A stretch of DNA of 64,000 nucleotides, from NCBI GenBank assembly GCA_027587225.1, contig JAPDDQ010000020.1:1-64000 (forward strand), read 5' to 3'. The position numbers were made by a program, and so were the translations under genes. Position 1 is the stretch's first letter, and the number at the start of each line of letters is the position of its first letter. Below the pieces are notes generated by a model, which worked only from the letters and a program-made list of their open reading frames with translations, was not told where the DNA came from and did not search any database. The stretch is from Solirubrobacter taibaiensis. Its GTDB lineage: Bacteria; Actinomycetota; Thermoleophilia; Solirubrobacterales; Solirubrobacteraceae. Positions 28,682-36,373 of the stretch are shown here, one piece after another.

Positions 28682-30150
28682 CAGCCGTCGAGGGTGCCGC
28701 GGGCGGCGATGACGGAGTTGTCGGCCCGGATCAACGCGAGCGTCATCGGCTCGCACTGCACGGCCTGGCCGAGCTCGACCGCCACGCGCAGGTCCAGCGG
28801 GGTCGCCGCGAACATCGTCCCGCCCGTCCGCCCCACCTTCTGGCACGTCTCGCCCGCGGCGGCGCCGAGCTTGTACGCGCAGTCGAGCACGGTCGACGGT
28901 CCGCGGAACCAGAAGCCCTGGATCGCACCGCAGCCCTGGGTCATCGCCCCGGCGAGCTTGGCCTGCTCGTCCCAGATCCCGATCGAGATCGTGCAGCCGG
29001 ACAGGGCGGGCAGCTCGGAGTCCTCGGACGTGTCCGTGCTCGAGGTGCAGCCCGGGTCCGGGTCGGTCGCGCCGTCGGCGAAGTGGTCGTCGATCATGCC
29101 GTCGCCGTCGTCGTCCTTGCCGTTCGCGCAGGCCGGCGCGCCGCCGGCGCCGCAGCGCGCGACCGGGCCGCGCAGCTCGGCGACCTCGCCGCTGGGCCGG
29201 TAGAGCACGATCGTCGCCGGGCGTGCGCAGTTGACCGCGCCGGTCAGTTTGAGGTTCACGTCCGCGGTGTCGATCGCCGGACCGGTGCCGATCCCGGCCG
29301 TGCACGTCCATTTCGGTCCACCGGTGACGATGTCGCAGCCGACGATGCCCGGCGCGACATCGATCCGGACCTTCGTGAACGGCCCGCAGTCGTTGATACC
29401 CGCGCCGAGCCACGTCGGGTCGTCGCCCATGCCGACCCCCGAGTTCGTGCTGCAGGCAGCGGTGACGGTGACCTCGCTGTCCTCCGAGGTGTCGTTGCCG
29501 TCCGCGCAGCCCGGGTCCTCGAGGTCGGTCTGGCCGTCGTTGTCGTCATCGGCGCCGTTCCCGCACGCCTTGCCGGCCGGCGGGGCCGGAGTGGGCGTGC
29601 TGTGCGGCGCGGGCGGCTGGAGGCGGCCGCCGCTCGCCGGGCCGGCGGACGGCCCCGACGGGGCGGGCGGAGTGGGCGCGGCACCGAGGCCGAGCTGCGT
29701 GAGGATCGCGGCGGCGTTGGCCGGCGCGGGCTTTCCGCACAGCTTCGCGGCGAGCACGCCCGCGAGGCCCTTCGCATCGGCCGTGCCTTTGAGGCGCTTG
29801 GCCAGCAGCTTGTCCAGCCCCGAGCAGGACGGCGCCTTGCCGCCGTCGAGCGCCGCGGCCACCGTCTTGAAGCCCTTGACCTTGCCGGTGAGCTGCAGCA
29901 CGACCTTCCCGTTCGCGGCGCCGCGTGGCCGGACGACCGCCACGGCCAGCTTCCCGCTCTTGACCCCGCCCGCGACCGTGACGCCGGCGGGCGCCGACTG
30001 CACCTTCACGCGCTTGACGCCGGACGCGAACGTCACCGCCACCTGCCCTTCGGCGGGGACCGCAAGCGTCTTGGCGGCCGCCTGCGCGGCCGAGCTGGAT
30101 ATCAACAGGACACCGAGTGTCACGAGGAGGAGACGGAGCGCGGGGAGCAT
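28678..30150 (-). CDS. Secreted protein with two Asp-rich calcium-type repeats
   Basis: From ATG 30150 (490 residues; GTG 30165 is possible). It has a signal peptide (LRLLLVTLGVLLISSSAAQA), an N-terminal ~170-residue domain, and a P/S/T linker. Two repeats of about 35 residues follow, CGNGADDDNDGQTDLEDPGC and CANGKDDDGDGMIDD, each ending with DTSEDSE. These resemble thrombospondin type 3 calcium-binding repeats. Each is followed by a ~100-residue beta-rich segment with conserved cysteines. I do not recognise the family. It is probably a calcium-stabilised extracellular protein. Confidence 0.8.
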   Translation of the reverse strand: MLPALRLLLVTLGVLLISSSAAQAAAKTLAVPAEGQVAVTFASGVKRVKVQSAPAGVTVAGGVKSGKLAVAVVRPRGAANGKVVLQLTGKVKGFKTVAAALDGGKAPSCSGLDKLLAKRLKGTADAKGLAGVLAAKLCGKPAPANAAAILTQLGLGAAPTPPAPSGPSAGPASGGRLQPPAPHSTPTPAPPAGKACGNGADDDNDGQTDLEDPGCADGNDTSEDSEVTVTAACSTNSGVGMGDDPTWLGAGINDCGPFTKVRIDVAPGIVGCDIVTGGPKWTCTAGIGTGPAIDTADVNLKLTGAVNCARPATIVLYRPSGEVAELRGPVARCGAGGAPACANGKDDDGDGMIDDHFADGATDPDPGCTSSTDTSEDSELPALSGCTISIGIWDEQAKLAGAMTQGCGAIQGFWFRGPSTVLDCAYKLGAAAGETCQKVGRTGGTMFAATPLDLRVAVELGQAVQCEPMTLALIRADNSVIAARGTLDGC

Positions 30151-30216
30151 GCCGCGATCGTCCACGCGCGCCCGGAATTGCGCATCGGGGATTGCCCTAG
30201 TCGGGCGTACGCGCCG

Positions 30217-30381
30217 CTAGCGAGGTGCTCGCGTGAACGCCGAGTAGAGGCCGGAGTGGTACGCCGCGAACGCCCGGGCGGCATCAGGCGACATTCCGAG
30301 GTGCACGAGGTGACGGGCGGCGTCGGCGTCCTCCAGCGGCGCGCCCTTCGGCTGATCGTCCTTCTCAGGCTGCAGCGTCAT
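30217..30381 (-). CDS. Small protein with MSxDxxRxF/HSG motif, copy 1
   Basis: A 54-residue protein reading MTLQPEKDDQPKGAPLEDAD, with the core GMSPDAARAFAAYHSG and the end FTRAPR. Third codon positions are strongly G/C. It is the partner of a similar 49-residue protein at 33127-33276: both have a charged variable N-terminus, then M-S-x-D-x-x-R-x-F-x-x-aromatic-HSG, then an aromatic/basic tail. It is transcribed divergently from the B12-binding gene with 56 bases between. The family is unknown to me. The shape suggests a small helical protein. Confidence 0.7.
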   Translation of the reverse strand: MTLQPEKDDQPKGAPLEDADAARHLVHLGMSPDAARAFAAYHSGLYSAFTRAPR

Positions 30382-30437
30382 GGTTCGGACGGTACGCCTC
30401 AGCGCTTTTGTCCGCTACCGGCCAGAAGTCCAGGGTT

Positions 30438-31100
30438 ATGCTCCTGGGCGCGGTGGGCCTGCACGAGCATCGCGCCATTTTCCTTGACGCCTTGCTGGCT
30501 CGCGATTCCGCACGCGCGCGCCAGACGATCGAGCGCGCGCTCGACCAGGGCACGCCCGTCCCGGATCTGTACCTGGGGGTGCTCGACCCGGCGCTGCGTG
30601 AAGTCGGGCATCGCTGGGCGATGGGCGAGCTCAACGTCGCCGAGGAGCACTACGCCACCGCGGTGGCCCAGTCGATCCTCGACGGGCTCTCGCGCCGGCT
30701 GCACCGCGCGCCGCGTGACGGCCGGCTCGCGGTGGTGACGGGCACGCCCGGCGAACAGCACGCGCTGGGAGCGCGGATGGTGGCGGACTTCCTCGAAGCC
30801 GACGGCTGGGAGGTGCTGCTGCTGGGCCCGGGTGCCCCCGCCGCGGACGTCGTGGCGCTCGTCGAGCACGAGCAGCCGGACCTCGTCGCACTCTCCACCG
30901 CCACGGCCGGCGCGCTCGACGGCGTCGCCGAGATCCTCGCCGCGCTCGCCGCGCTGGACCCGAAGCCGTTCCTCGTCGCGGGCGGCCAGTTCTGGACCGC
31001 GACCACGCGTTCCACAGCGTTCGAGCTCGGCGCCGACCACGTCGAAGATGACCCGCGCGCGCTCGTCGCCGAGCTCTACATCCGGGTGCCTCCACCATGA
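30438..31100 (+). CDS. Cobalamin-binding domain protein (CarH/LitR-like, without DNA-binding domain)
   Basis: From ATG 30438 (220 residues; TTG 30408 is an alternative). The N-terminal helical bundle (about 1-90, with GELNVAEEHYATAVAQSIL) and the Rossmann-like B12 domain (about 95-220) match the cobalamin-binding region of MerR-type photoreceptors and methionine-synthase-like proteins. The lower-ligand histidine motif is GEQHALGARMVADFLEADG. The signature pair LSTATA and VAGGQFW follows. No MerR helix-turn-helix is present, so it may act through a partner. Light or B12 sensing is the natural guess. Confidence 0.87.
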   Translation: MLLGAVGLHEHRAIFLDALLARDSARARQTIERALDQGTPVPDLYLGVLDPALREVGHRWAMGELNVAEEHYATAVAQSILDGLSRRLHRAPRDGRLAVVTGTPGEQHALGARMVADFLEADGWEVLLLGPGAPAADVVALVEHEQPDLVALSTATAGALDGVAEILAALAALDPKPFLVAGGQFWTATTRSTAFELGADHVEDDPRALVAELYIRVPPP

Positions 31101-31204
31101 CGCACCTGGACATCTGTCCGCTTGTTTCACGCCTGTCTCATCTGTAATTTCGAACGGCAACTGGGCGTGTGGGGTTGCACGCATCCACGGATGGAAGGTG
31201 TTTT

Positions 31205-33094
31205 ATGAGGGGTCGGCCTTTGGCCATAGTCGGAGGGCTGCTTGCCACGTTGGCGCTGAGTTCGCCGGCCATGGCGCAGTTCTCGCCGGGCGCGCGCACG
31301 CTCGGCGACCGTCTGTTGCCCACGATCGGCAACGGCGGTTACGACGCGCTGCACTACGACGTCACGCTCAACTACGACCCGGCGGGGAACCTCATGCTCC
31401 CGGGCTCGGCGACCGACATCACGATGCGGGCCACGCAGGGTCTGTCGGAGTTCTCGCTCGACCTGCGCGCCTACACCGTCTCGGAGGTCACGATCGACGG
31501 CGTCCCGGCCACGACGGCCCGCGTCGACGACAAGCTCGTGATCACGCCCGCCGCGGGGATCGCGAACGGGCGCACGTTCCACACGGTCGTGAAGTTCGTC
31601 GGCGCGCCGCTGCCGGTGATCGACCCGGACGGGTCCACCGAGGGCTGGGCGCGAATCGCCTCCGGCGGCTTCGTGGTCAACGAGCCGTACGGCGCGATGG
31701 GCTGGCTGCCGTCCAACAACCATCCGGCCGACAAGGCGACCTACGACTACCACGTCACGGTCCCGGCCACGCACGTGTCGATCGCCAACGGCGAGCTCTC
31801 CGGCCCGCTCGGCGCGGACGGCAAGCCCCCGGTCAGCGCGGACGGCCAGACCCGCACGTGGAACTGGTCGCTCAAGTTCCCGATGGCCACGTACCTGACC
31901 ACGGCCACGGTCGGCCTGTTCGACTACACCAAGTGGGACAGCCCGGCCTCCGTCGGCGCGCTCGGCAAGAGCGGCCGCGCGCTCGAGCTCTATGACGCCC
32001 ACTCGTCGATCTACAGCGCCGCGCAGAAGGCGAGCGCGAAGACCGCCGCCGAGCGTCAGGACGACATCATCAAGTTCATCTCCGACGCGCTGGGTCGCCC
32101 GTACCCGTTCGATTCGCACGGCACCGTCGCCGCCGACGCCCAGCTCTTCTACGCGCTCGAGTCGCAGACGAAGTCGCACTTCTCGAGCGGCAGCGCGAAC
32201 CCGATCAGCCACAGCACGCTCGCCCACGAGATCGCCCACCAGTGGTTCGGCGACGCGATCGGCCCGGCGACCTGGGACGAGCTGTGGTTCAACGAGGGCT
32301 GGGCCACGTGGTGGGCCTGGTACTGGGGCAACAAGCAGAACAACGGCGTGACCACCGAGGCGCAGTTCAACGCCACCTACGCCAACGCGAACGTGGCGAA
32401 CTGGGCGTTCAGCCCGACGGGCATCCCGCAGGCGGCGAACATGTTCGATCCGTCGTTCACGACCTACAACCGCGCGGCCGCGATGATCGAGGGCTACCGC
32501 CAGCTCGTCGGCGACGCCGCGTTCTGGGACTTCCAGCGCGCGCTGATCGACCAGTTCAGCGGCTCGACGATCTCGACCAACGCGTTCATCGCGCTGGCGA
32601 AGCAGATCGCCCAGCAGAAGGCCGGTTTCGAGTCCTCGAACCTCGCCAAGCTGGATACGTACTTCACCCAGTGGCTGAAGACGCCCGGCAAGCCGACCAT
32701 GACGCCGACGACGTTCCGCGCGAGCACGACGGTGACCGGCGACGTGTCGGGCACCGTCCCCGCCACGCTGGCGCTCGCGCTCTCCGGCACCCCGACGTTC
32801 GGCGCGTTCACGCCGGGCGTGGCGAAGGAGTACACGGCGCAGGCCGCCGCCAACGTCATCTCCACGGCCGGCGACGCGAAGCTCAGCGTCTCCGCCCCGG
32901 GCTTCCTGACCAACGGCGCGTTCACGCTGGCTGAGCCGCTGCGGGTGGAGCTGAGCAAGTCCGACTGGACCGCTCCGACCTCCAACGAGAACGTGGACAT
33001 CACGTTCAAGCAGCTGATCAAGGCCAACGATCCGCTGCGCACGGGCAACTACTCCAAGACGCTCACCTTCACGCTGTCGACGACGACCCCGTAG
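31205..33094 (+). CDS. Secreted M1-family zinc metallopeptidase
   Basis: From ATG 31205 (629 residues) with signal peptide LAIVGGLLATLALSSPAMAQ. An N-terminal beta domain (about 25-240) precedes the gluzincin catalytic domain. That domain has the zinc motif HEIAHQWFGD (near residue 340) and the third ligand in LWFNEGWATWW, 18 residues later. A canonical GAMEN exopeptidase motif is replaced by ALESQT, so specificity may differ from classical aminopeptidases. A C-terminal ~110-residue beta domain begins near TFRASTTV. It is probably a secreted protein-degrading enzyme. Confidence 0.9.
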   Translation: MRGRPLAIVGGLLATLALSSPAMAQFSPGARTLGDRLLPTIGNGGYDALHYDVTLNYDPAGNLMLPGSATDITMRATQGLSEFSLDLRAYTVSEVTIDGVPATTARVDDKLVITPAAGIANGRTFHTVVKFVGAPLPVIDPDGSTEGWARIASGGFVVNEPYGAMGWLPSNNHPADKATYDYHVTVPATHVSIANGELSGPLGADGKPPVSADGQTRTWNWSLKFPMATYLTTATVGLFDYTKWDSPASVGALGKSGRALELYDAHSSIYSAAQKASAKTAAERQDDIIKFISDALGRPYPFDSHGTVAADAQLFYALESQTKSHFSSGSANPISHSTLAHEIAHQWFGDAIGPATWDELWFNEGWATWWAWYWGNKQNNGVTTEAQFNATYANANVANWAFSPTGIPQAANMFDPSFTTYNRAAAMIEGYRQLVGDAAFWDFQRALIDQFSGSTISTNAFIALAKQIAQQKAGFESSNLAKLDTYFTQWLKTPGKPTMTPTTFRASTTVTGDVSGTVPATLALALSGTPTFGAFTPGVAKEYTAQAAANVISTAGDAKLSVSAPGFLTNGAFTLAEPLRVELSKSDWTAPTSNENVDITFKQLIKANDPLRTGNYSKTLTFTLSTTTP

Positions 33095-33110
33095 TCGTCG
33101 CCCGAGTTGT

Positions 33111-33143
33111 GCCGCGGCCGTGACTGCTAGTCACGGTCGCGGC
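33111..33143. terminator. Bidirectional terminator hairpin after the M1 peptidase gene
   Basis: GCCGCGGCCGTGAC (33111-33124) and GTCACGGTCGCGGC (33130-33143) form a 14-bp stem with one G-T wobble and a 5-base loop. It follows the peptidase stop and also covers the last codons of the convergent 49-residue gene. Confidence 0.65.
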
Positions 33144-33276
33144 GCAGCCAGCGTGCGCCGCTGTGGAACTCCAGGAACGTCCGGGAGGAATCCACGCTCA
33201 TCTTGGTGATCTCGGCCAGGCGCTCGGCATCGACGTCGTGCGGCGTCTGCTCGGGCGTGGGCTGTGGGGCGTCCAT
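33127..33276 (-). CDS. Small protein with MSxDxxRxF/HSG motif, copy 2
   Basis: A 49-residue protein (MDAPQPTPEQTPHDVDAERL, core KMSVDSSRTFLEFHSG, tail ARWLRRDRD). It matches copy 1 at the conserved M-S-D-R-F-aromatic-H-S-G positions while its flanks differ, as expected of a real family. Codons are G/C-ending. It is divergent from the 104-residue zinc-ribbon gene, and its last codons form part of a terminator hairpin. Function unknown. Confidence 0.7.
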   Translation of the reverse strand: MDAPQPTPEQTPHDVDAERLAEITKMSVDSSRTFLEFHSGARWLRRDRD

Positions 33277-33352
33277 GTCCCCCGGTTATCGGCCGCTTGC
33301 TACGAGCGGCACAACCGCCGATTCCGTCCGACGCGCCGAATAGCTTCGGGGC

Positions 33353-33667
33353 GTGGCCGCGATGACCATGTGCCCGCGCTGCGGGTCCACATTTCTCCAG
33401 CCCTTGCGCTGCGAGGCGAAGGGCTCTGACGTGCTGCTCGTCGAGCTCCGCTGCTCGGACTGCAACACGTGGCTGAAGGCCCCCCACACCCGCGCCGACA
33501 TGCGCGAGCTGGACCGCCTCCAGGCCGAGTACCGCACGAAGATCGTCGCGGGCTACGAGCGCTGCGTGGCCGAGAGCATGGAGGCCCTGGCCACGTGCTT
33601 CGAGCACGCGTTGGCCCTGGACCTCGTGTCGGCGGACGACTTCCGCCCGCGCACCGCGCCCGCGTAG
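33353..33667 (+). CDS. Small zinc-ribbon protein
   Basis: A 104-residue protein starting at GTG 33353 (ATG 33362 also fits). Two CxxC pairs (MCPRCGSTFL and LRCSDCNTWL) about 25 residues apart form a zinc ribbon. The remaining ~60 residues are helical and basic/acidic mixed (ADMRELDRLQAEYRTKIVAG). Families with this layout act as nucleic-acid or protein adaptors, but I cannot name this one. Confidence 0.8.
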   Translation: MAAMTMCPRCGSTFLQPLRCEAKGSDVLLVELRCSDCNTWLKAPHTRADMRELDRLQAEYRTKIVAGYERCVAESMEALATCFEHALALDLVSADDFRPRTAPA

Positions 33668-33687
33668 GGCACGGCGCACGGACCCCG

Positions 33688-34581
33688 CTACACGGCGGGG
33701 GTGGCCGCGGGGAGCGCGCCCGCCGCGCGGAGCGCGCTGACGATCGCGCGCGTCGCGGGTGACTTGTTGAGCGTGTAGAGGTGCACGCCCGGCGCGCCCT
33801 CGGCCAGCAGCTCGGCAGCCTGGGCCGTGGCGTAGGCCACGCCGAGCTCGGCGACCGCGCGCTGATCGTCCTGCCGGACTTCCAGCTCGCGCCGCAGCGC
33901 CGCCGGGATCGACGCGCCGCACAGCGATGCGAGCCGCTCGATCATGCCCACGGTCGTGATCGGGATGATGCCCGGGAGCACGGGGACATCGATCCCGGCG
34001 GCGCGCAGCCGGTCGACGAGGCGGCGATAGTCGTCGTTGTCGAAGTACAGCTGGGTGACGAGCACGCTCACCCCGGCGTCGACCTTTGCACGCAGGTGCG
34101 CGAGGTCCTCGGCCCAGCCGCGGGAGTCCTGGTGCGGCTCCGGGTAGGCGGCGCCGAGCACGCAGAACCCGGCTTCGGCGGCCATCGCCGTCAGCTCCAG
34201 CGACGACTGCACGCCGCCTGCGGGCGCGGTCCAGGTCGATTCGCCGCGCGGCGGGTCGCCGCGCAGCGCGAGCACGTTGTCGGCACCGCCGGCGCGGGCC
34301 TCGGCCAGCAGCTCGACGAGCTCGTCGCGCGTGAAGCCGGTCGCGGTGACGTGCGGGACGGCCTCCAACCCGCGCTCACGGGCCAAACGGCGCACCACGG
34401 CCAAAGTGAGATCCCGCGTCGAGCCGCCCGCGCCGCAGGTGACGGACACGAACGCCGGCTCCAGGGCGGCGAGCTCCTCGATCGCGCTCCAGAACGCGAG
34501 CTCGGCCTCGACCGTGCGGGGCGGGCCGAACTCGAAGGAGACGATCGGCTCGGCGCCGAGCTTGGTGTCGATGCGGGTCAT
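33688..34581 (-). CDS. metF: 5,10-methylenetetrahydrofolate reductase
   Basis: MetF reduces methylene-THF to methyl-THF, the methyl donor for methionine synthesis. The FAD TIM-barrel shows FEFGPPRTVEAE near the start, VSVTCGAGGSTRDLTL, ALRGDPPRG and QLYFDNDDYRRLVDRL. At 297 residues the length is normal. It is the third gene of the riboswitch-led operon and overlaps the sulfur-carrier gene by four bases (ATGA). Confidence 0.95.
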   Translation of the reverse strand: MTRIDTKLGAEPIVSFEFGPPRTVEAELAFWSAIEELAALEPAFVSVTCGAGGSTRDLTLAVVRRLARERGLEAVPHVTATGFTRDELVELLAEARAGGADNVLALRGDPPRGESTWTAPAGGVQSSLELTAMAAEAGFCVLGAAYPEPHQDSRGWAEDLAHLRAKVDAGVSVLVTQLYFDNDDYRRLVDRLRAAGIDVPVLPGIIPITTVGMIERLASLCGASIPAALRRELEVRQDDQRAVAELGVAYATAQAAELLAEGAPGVHLYTLNKSPATRAIVSALRAAGALPAATPAV

Positions 34582-34853
34582 CCGCCCGCGACCGCCGGGA
34601 GGATCGTGACCTCGTCGCCGTCGGACACCTCGGTGTCCAGGCCGTCGAGGAAGCGGATGTCCTCGCCCTTCAAATACACATTGACGAAGCGCCGCAGCGA
34701 GCCGTCGCCGTCGGCGATCCGCTCGCGCAGCTCGGAGTGCTCGGAGTAGAGGCCGTTCAACGCCTCGCCTACGGTGCCGCCTTCGACGGCGATGGAGGTG
34801 GCGCCACCGGCGGCGTCGCGCAGCTGCGTGGGGAGCTTGACCGTGACCGCCAT
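34578..34853 (-). CDS. MoaD/ThiS-family sulfur carrier protein
   Basis: A 91-residue beta-grasp protein starting MAVTVKLPTQLRDAAGG and ending exactly in Gly-Gly (LPAVAGG). The diglycine C-terminus is what an activating enzyme adenylates and converts to a thiocarboxylate. Family landmarks are the ERIADGDGSLRRFVNVYLKG and DGDEVTILPAVAGG segments. It lies between threonine synthase and metF with only four bases to thrC. This context suggests sulfur supply for methionine or cysteine rather than molybdopterin or thiamine. No cognate activating enzyme or JAMM peptidase is in the window. Confidence 0.9.
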   Translation of the reverse strand: MAVTVKLPTQLRDAAGGATSIAVEGGTVGEALNGLYSEHSELRERIADGDGSLRRFVNVYLKGEDIRFLDGLDTEVSDGDEVTILPAVAGG

Positions 34854-34857
34854 GTCG

Positions 34858-36087
34858 TTACACCCCCACCGGCGCGAAGTGCTCGTCGAAGGCGTCGATG
34901 TCCGCCGGGATCGTCGTGACCTCGAACGTGTCGCGGACGGCGTCGATCGTCTTCAGGCCGTCGCCGGTGACCATCGCCACCACGCGCTCGTCGGGGCCGA
35001 TGTCGCCGCGGGCGGCGAGCTTGGCCAGCACGCCGATCGTGACGCCGCCGGCGGTCTCGGTGAAGATGCCGGTCGTCTCGGCCAGCAGGCGGATGCCGGC
35101 GCGGATCTCGTCGTCGGTGACGGAGTCGATCGACCCGCCCGTGCGGTTCGCGAGCTCGACGGCGTACGGCCCGTCGGCAGGGTTGCCGATGGCGAGCGAC
35201 TTGGCGATCGTGTCCGGCTTGACCGGACGGCAGACGTCGGTGCCGGCGGCGAACGCCGTCGCGACCGGCGAGCAGCCGAGGGCCTGGGCGCCGTTCATCG
35301 TCGGAATCGAGCCCTCGACGAGCCCGGCGTCGATGAACTCCTGGAACCCGCGGGCGAGCTTGGTGAACTGCGAGCCGGAGGCGATCGGGCCGACGACGCG
35401 GTCCGGGAGCTCCCAGCCGAGCTGCTCGACCGTCTCGAACGCCAGCGTCTTGGAGCCCTCGGCGTAGTACGGGCGCATGTTGATGTTCACGAACGCCCAG
35501 CCCGGCCGCTCGCCCGACACCTCGGTGCAGAGCCGGTTGACGTCGTCGTAGTTGCCCTTGACCGCGACGATCTGCGCCCCGTAGGCGCCCGTGGCGAGGA
35601 TCTTCTGCTCCTCGAGATCGTGCGGGATGAGCACGTAGGCGGGCATCCCGGCCGCCGCGGCGTGCGCGGCCACGGCGTTGGCGAGATTGCCCGTGCTCGC
35701 ACACGCCAGCGTGTCGAACCCGAGTTCCTTGGCTCGAGCCAACGCGACGGAGACGACGCGGTCCTTGAACGAGTGCGTCGGGTTCGCCGTCTCGTTCTTG
35801 ATCCACAGCTCGCCGATGCCGAGCTTCGCGGCCAGGCGATCGGCCTTCACGAGCGGCGTCCAGCCGGTGGGGAGCGCGCTGCGCGCCGGACCCTCCAGCG
35901 GGAGGAAGTCCGCGTAGCGCCACATCGTGTGCGGCCCGGCCTGGATCTTGCGCCTGAGCGCTTCCGGGTCACCGGACGGCAGCGTGTAGCTGACCTCCAG
36001 CGGACCGAAGCAGCGCTCACAGACGAAGCGGGCCTCGAGCGGGTATTCGGTCTTGCATTCCTTGCACTTCAGGGCATCTGCCGGCAT
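34858..36087 (-). CDS. thrC: Threonine synthase (fold II PLP enzyme)
   Basis: The 409-residue enzyme converts O-phosphohomoserine to threonine in its canonical role. An N-terminal zinc ribbon is present (CKECKTEYPL, then CERCFGPLEV). The PLP lysine lies in NPTHSFKDRVVSVALA near residue 115, the phosphate-binding loop in ACASTGNLANAVAAHAA, and GPIASGSQFTKLARGF is typical. It is first in a SAM-riboswitch operon with a sulfur carrier and metF, which is odd for a threonine enzyme. A related role making homocysteine from O-phosphohomoserine and a thiocarboxylated carrier is possible but unproven. Confidence 0.9.
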   Translation of the reverse strand: MPADALKCKECKTEYPLEARFVCERCFGPLEVSYTLPSGDPEALRRKIQAGPHTMWRYADFLPLEGPARSALPTGWTPLVKADRLAAKLGIGELWIKNETANPTHSFKDRVVSVALARAKELGFDTLACASTGNLANAVAAHAAAAGMPAYVLIPHDLEEQKILATGAYGAQIVAVKGNYDDVNRLCTEVSGERPGWAFVNINMRPYYAEGSKTLAFETVEQLGWELPDRVVGPIASGSQFTKLARGFQEFIDAGLVEGSIPTMNGAQALGCSPVATAFAAGTDVCRPVKPDTIAKSLAIGNPADGPYAVELANRTGGSIDSVTDDEIRAGIRLLAETTGIFTETAGGVTIGVLAKLAARGDIGPDERVVAMVTGDGLKTIDAVRDTFEVTTIPADIDAFDEHFAPVGV

Positions 36088-36099
36088 GTGATTTGAATC

Positions 36100-36123
36100 C
36101 TCCGCCCGGGCTGTGCGGCGGAG
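36100..36123 (-). promoter_or_regulatory. Shine-Dalgarno-sequestering hairpin upstream of thrC
   Basis: CTCCGCC (36100-36106) pairs with GGCGGAG (36117-36123). On the minus strand the 3' arm contains the GGAGG ribosome binding site (36099-36103), 11 bases before the thrC ATG. It lies downstream of the SAM-I aptamer and is likely its expression platform, giving translational rather than terminator control. Confidence 0.6.
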
Positions 36124-36157
36124 TCTTCATGTGCAGATGCACCGGGAGAACCCCAAC

Positions 36158-36275
36158 CGCATCTCCCAGGCTTACTCGTTGGAGCCTGATGGAATTGCCA
36201 CCTTCTTCTCGGCGTGCGACCGAGAGCAGGTTGGCGGGGGTTCATAGGGCCAATCCCTCCCCCCCTCTGGATGCG
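36158..36275 (-). ncRNA. SAM-I (S-box) riboswitch aptamer
   Basis: The minus-strand RNA shows the S-box core: GAGGGATTGGCCCTATGAA, CCCCCGCCAACCTG, then AGGTGGCAATTCCATCAGG. Closing stem P1 is CGCATC (36270-36275) with GATGCG (36158-36163). SAM-I riboswitches turn off methionine and SAM synthesis genes when SAM is high. This one precedes thrC, a sulfur-carrier gene and metF, and its own platform appears to hide the thrC ribosome binding site. The sequence from 36276 to the divergent corA start holds only promoter-sized DNA. Confidence 0.92.
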
Positions 36276-36373
36276 TCCAGCTATGTATCGGAAGCGTAGC
36301 GAATTTCCTCAAGAGGCAAGTACAATCCCCGTCGCGATGCTGCCCCCGACCGAAGATCCTCTGAGTCCCGGCT

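Noticed and set aside
36093-36299. Short plus-strand open frame opposite the thrC leader
   Set aside because: It lies fully within the SAM-I riboswitch region and has no coding features.
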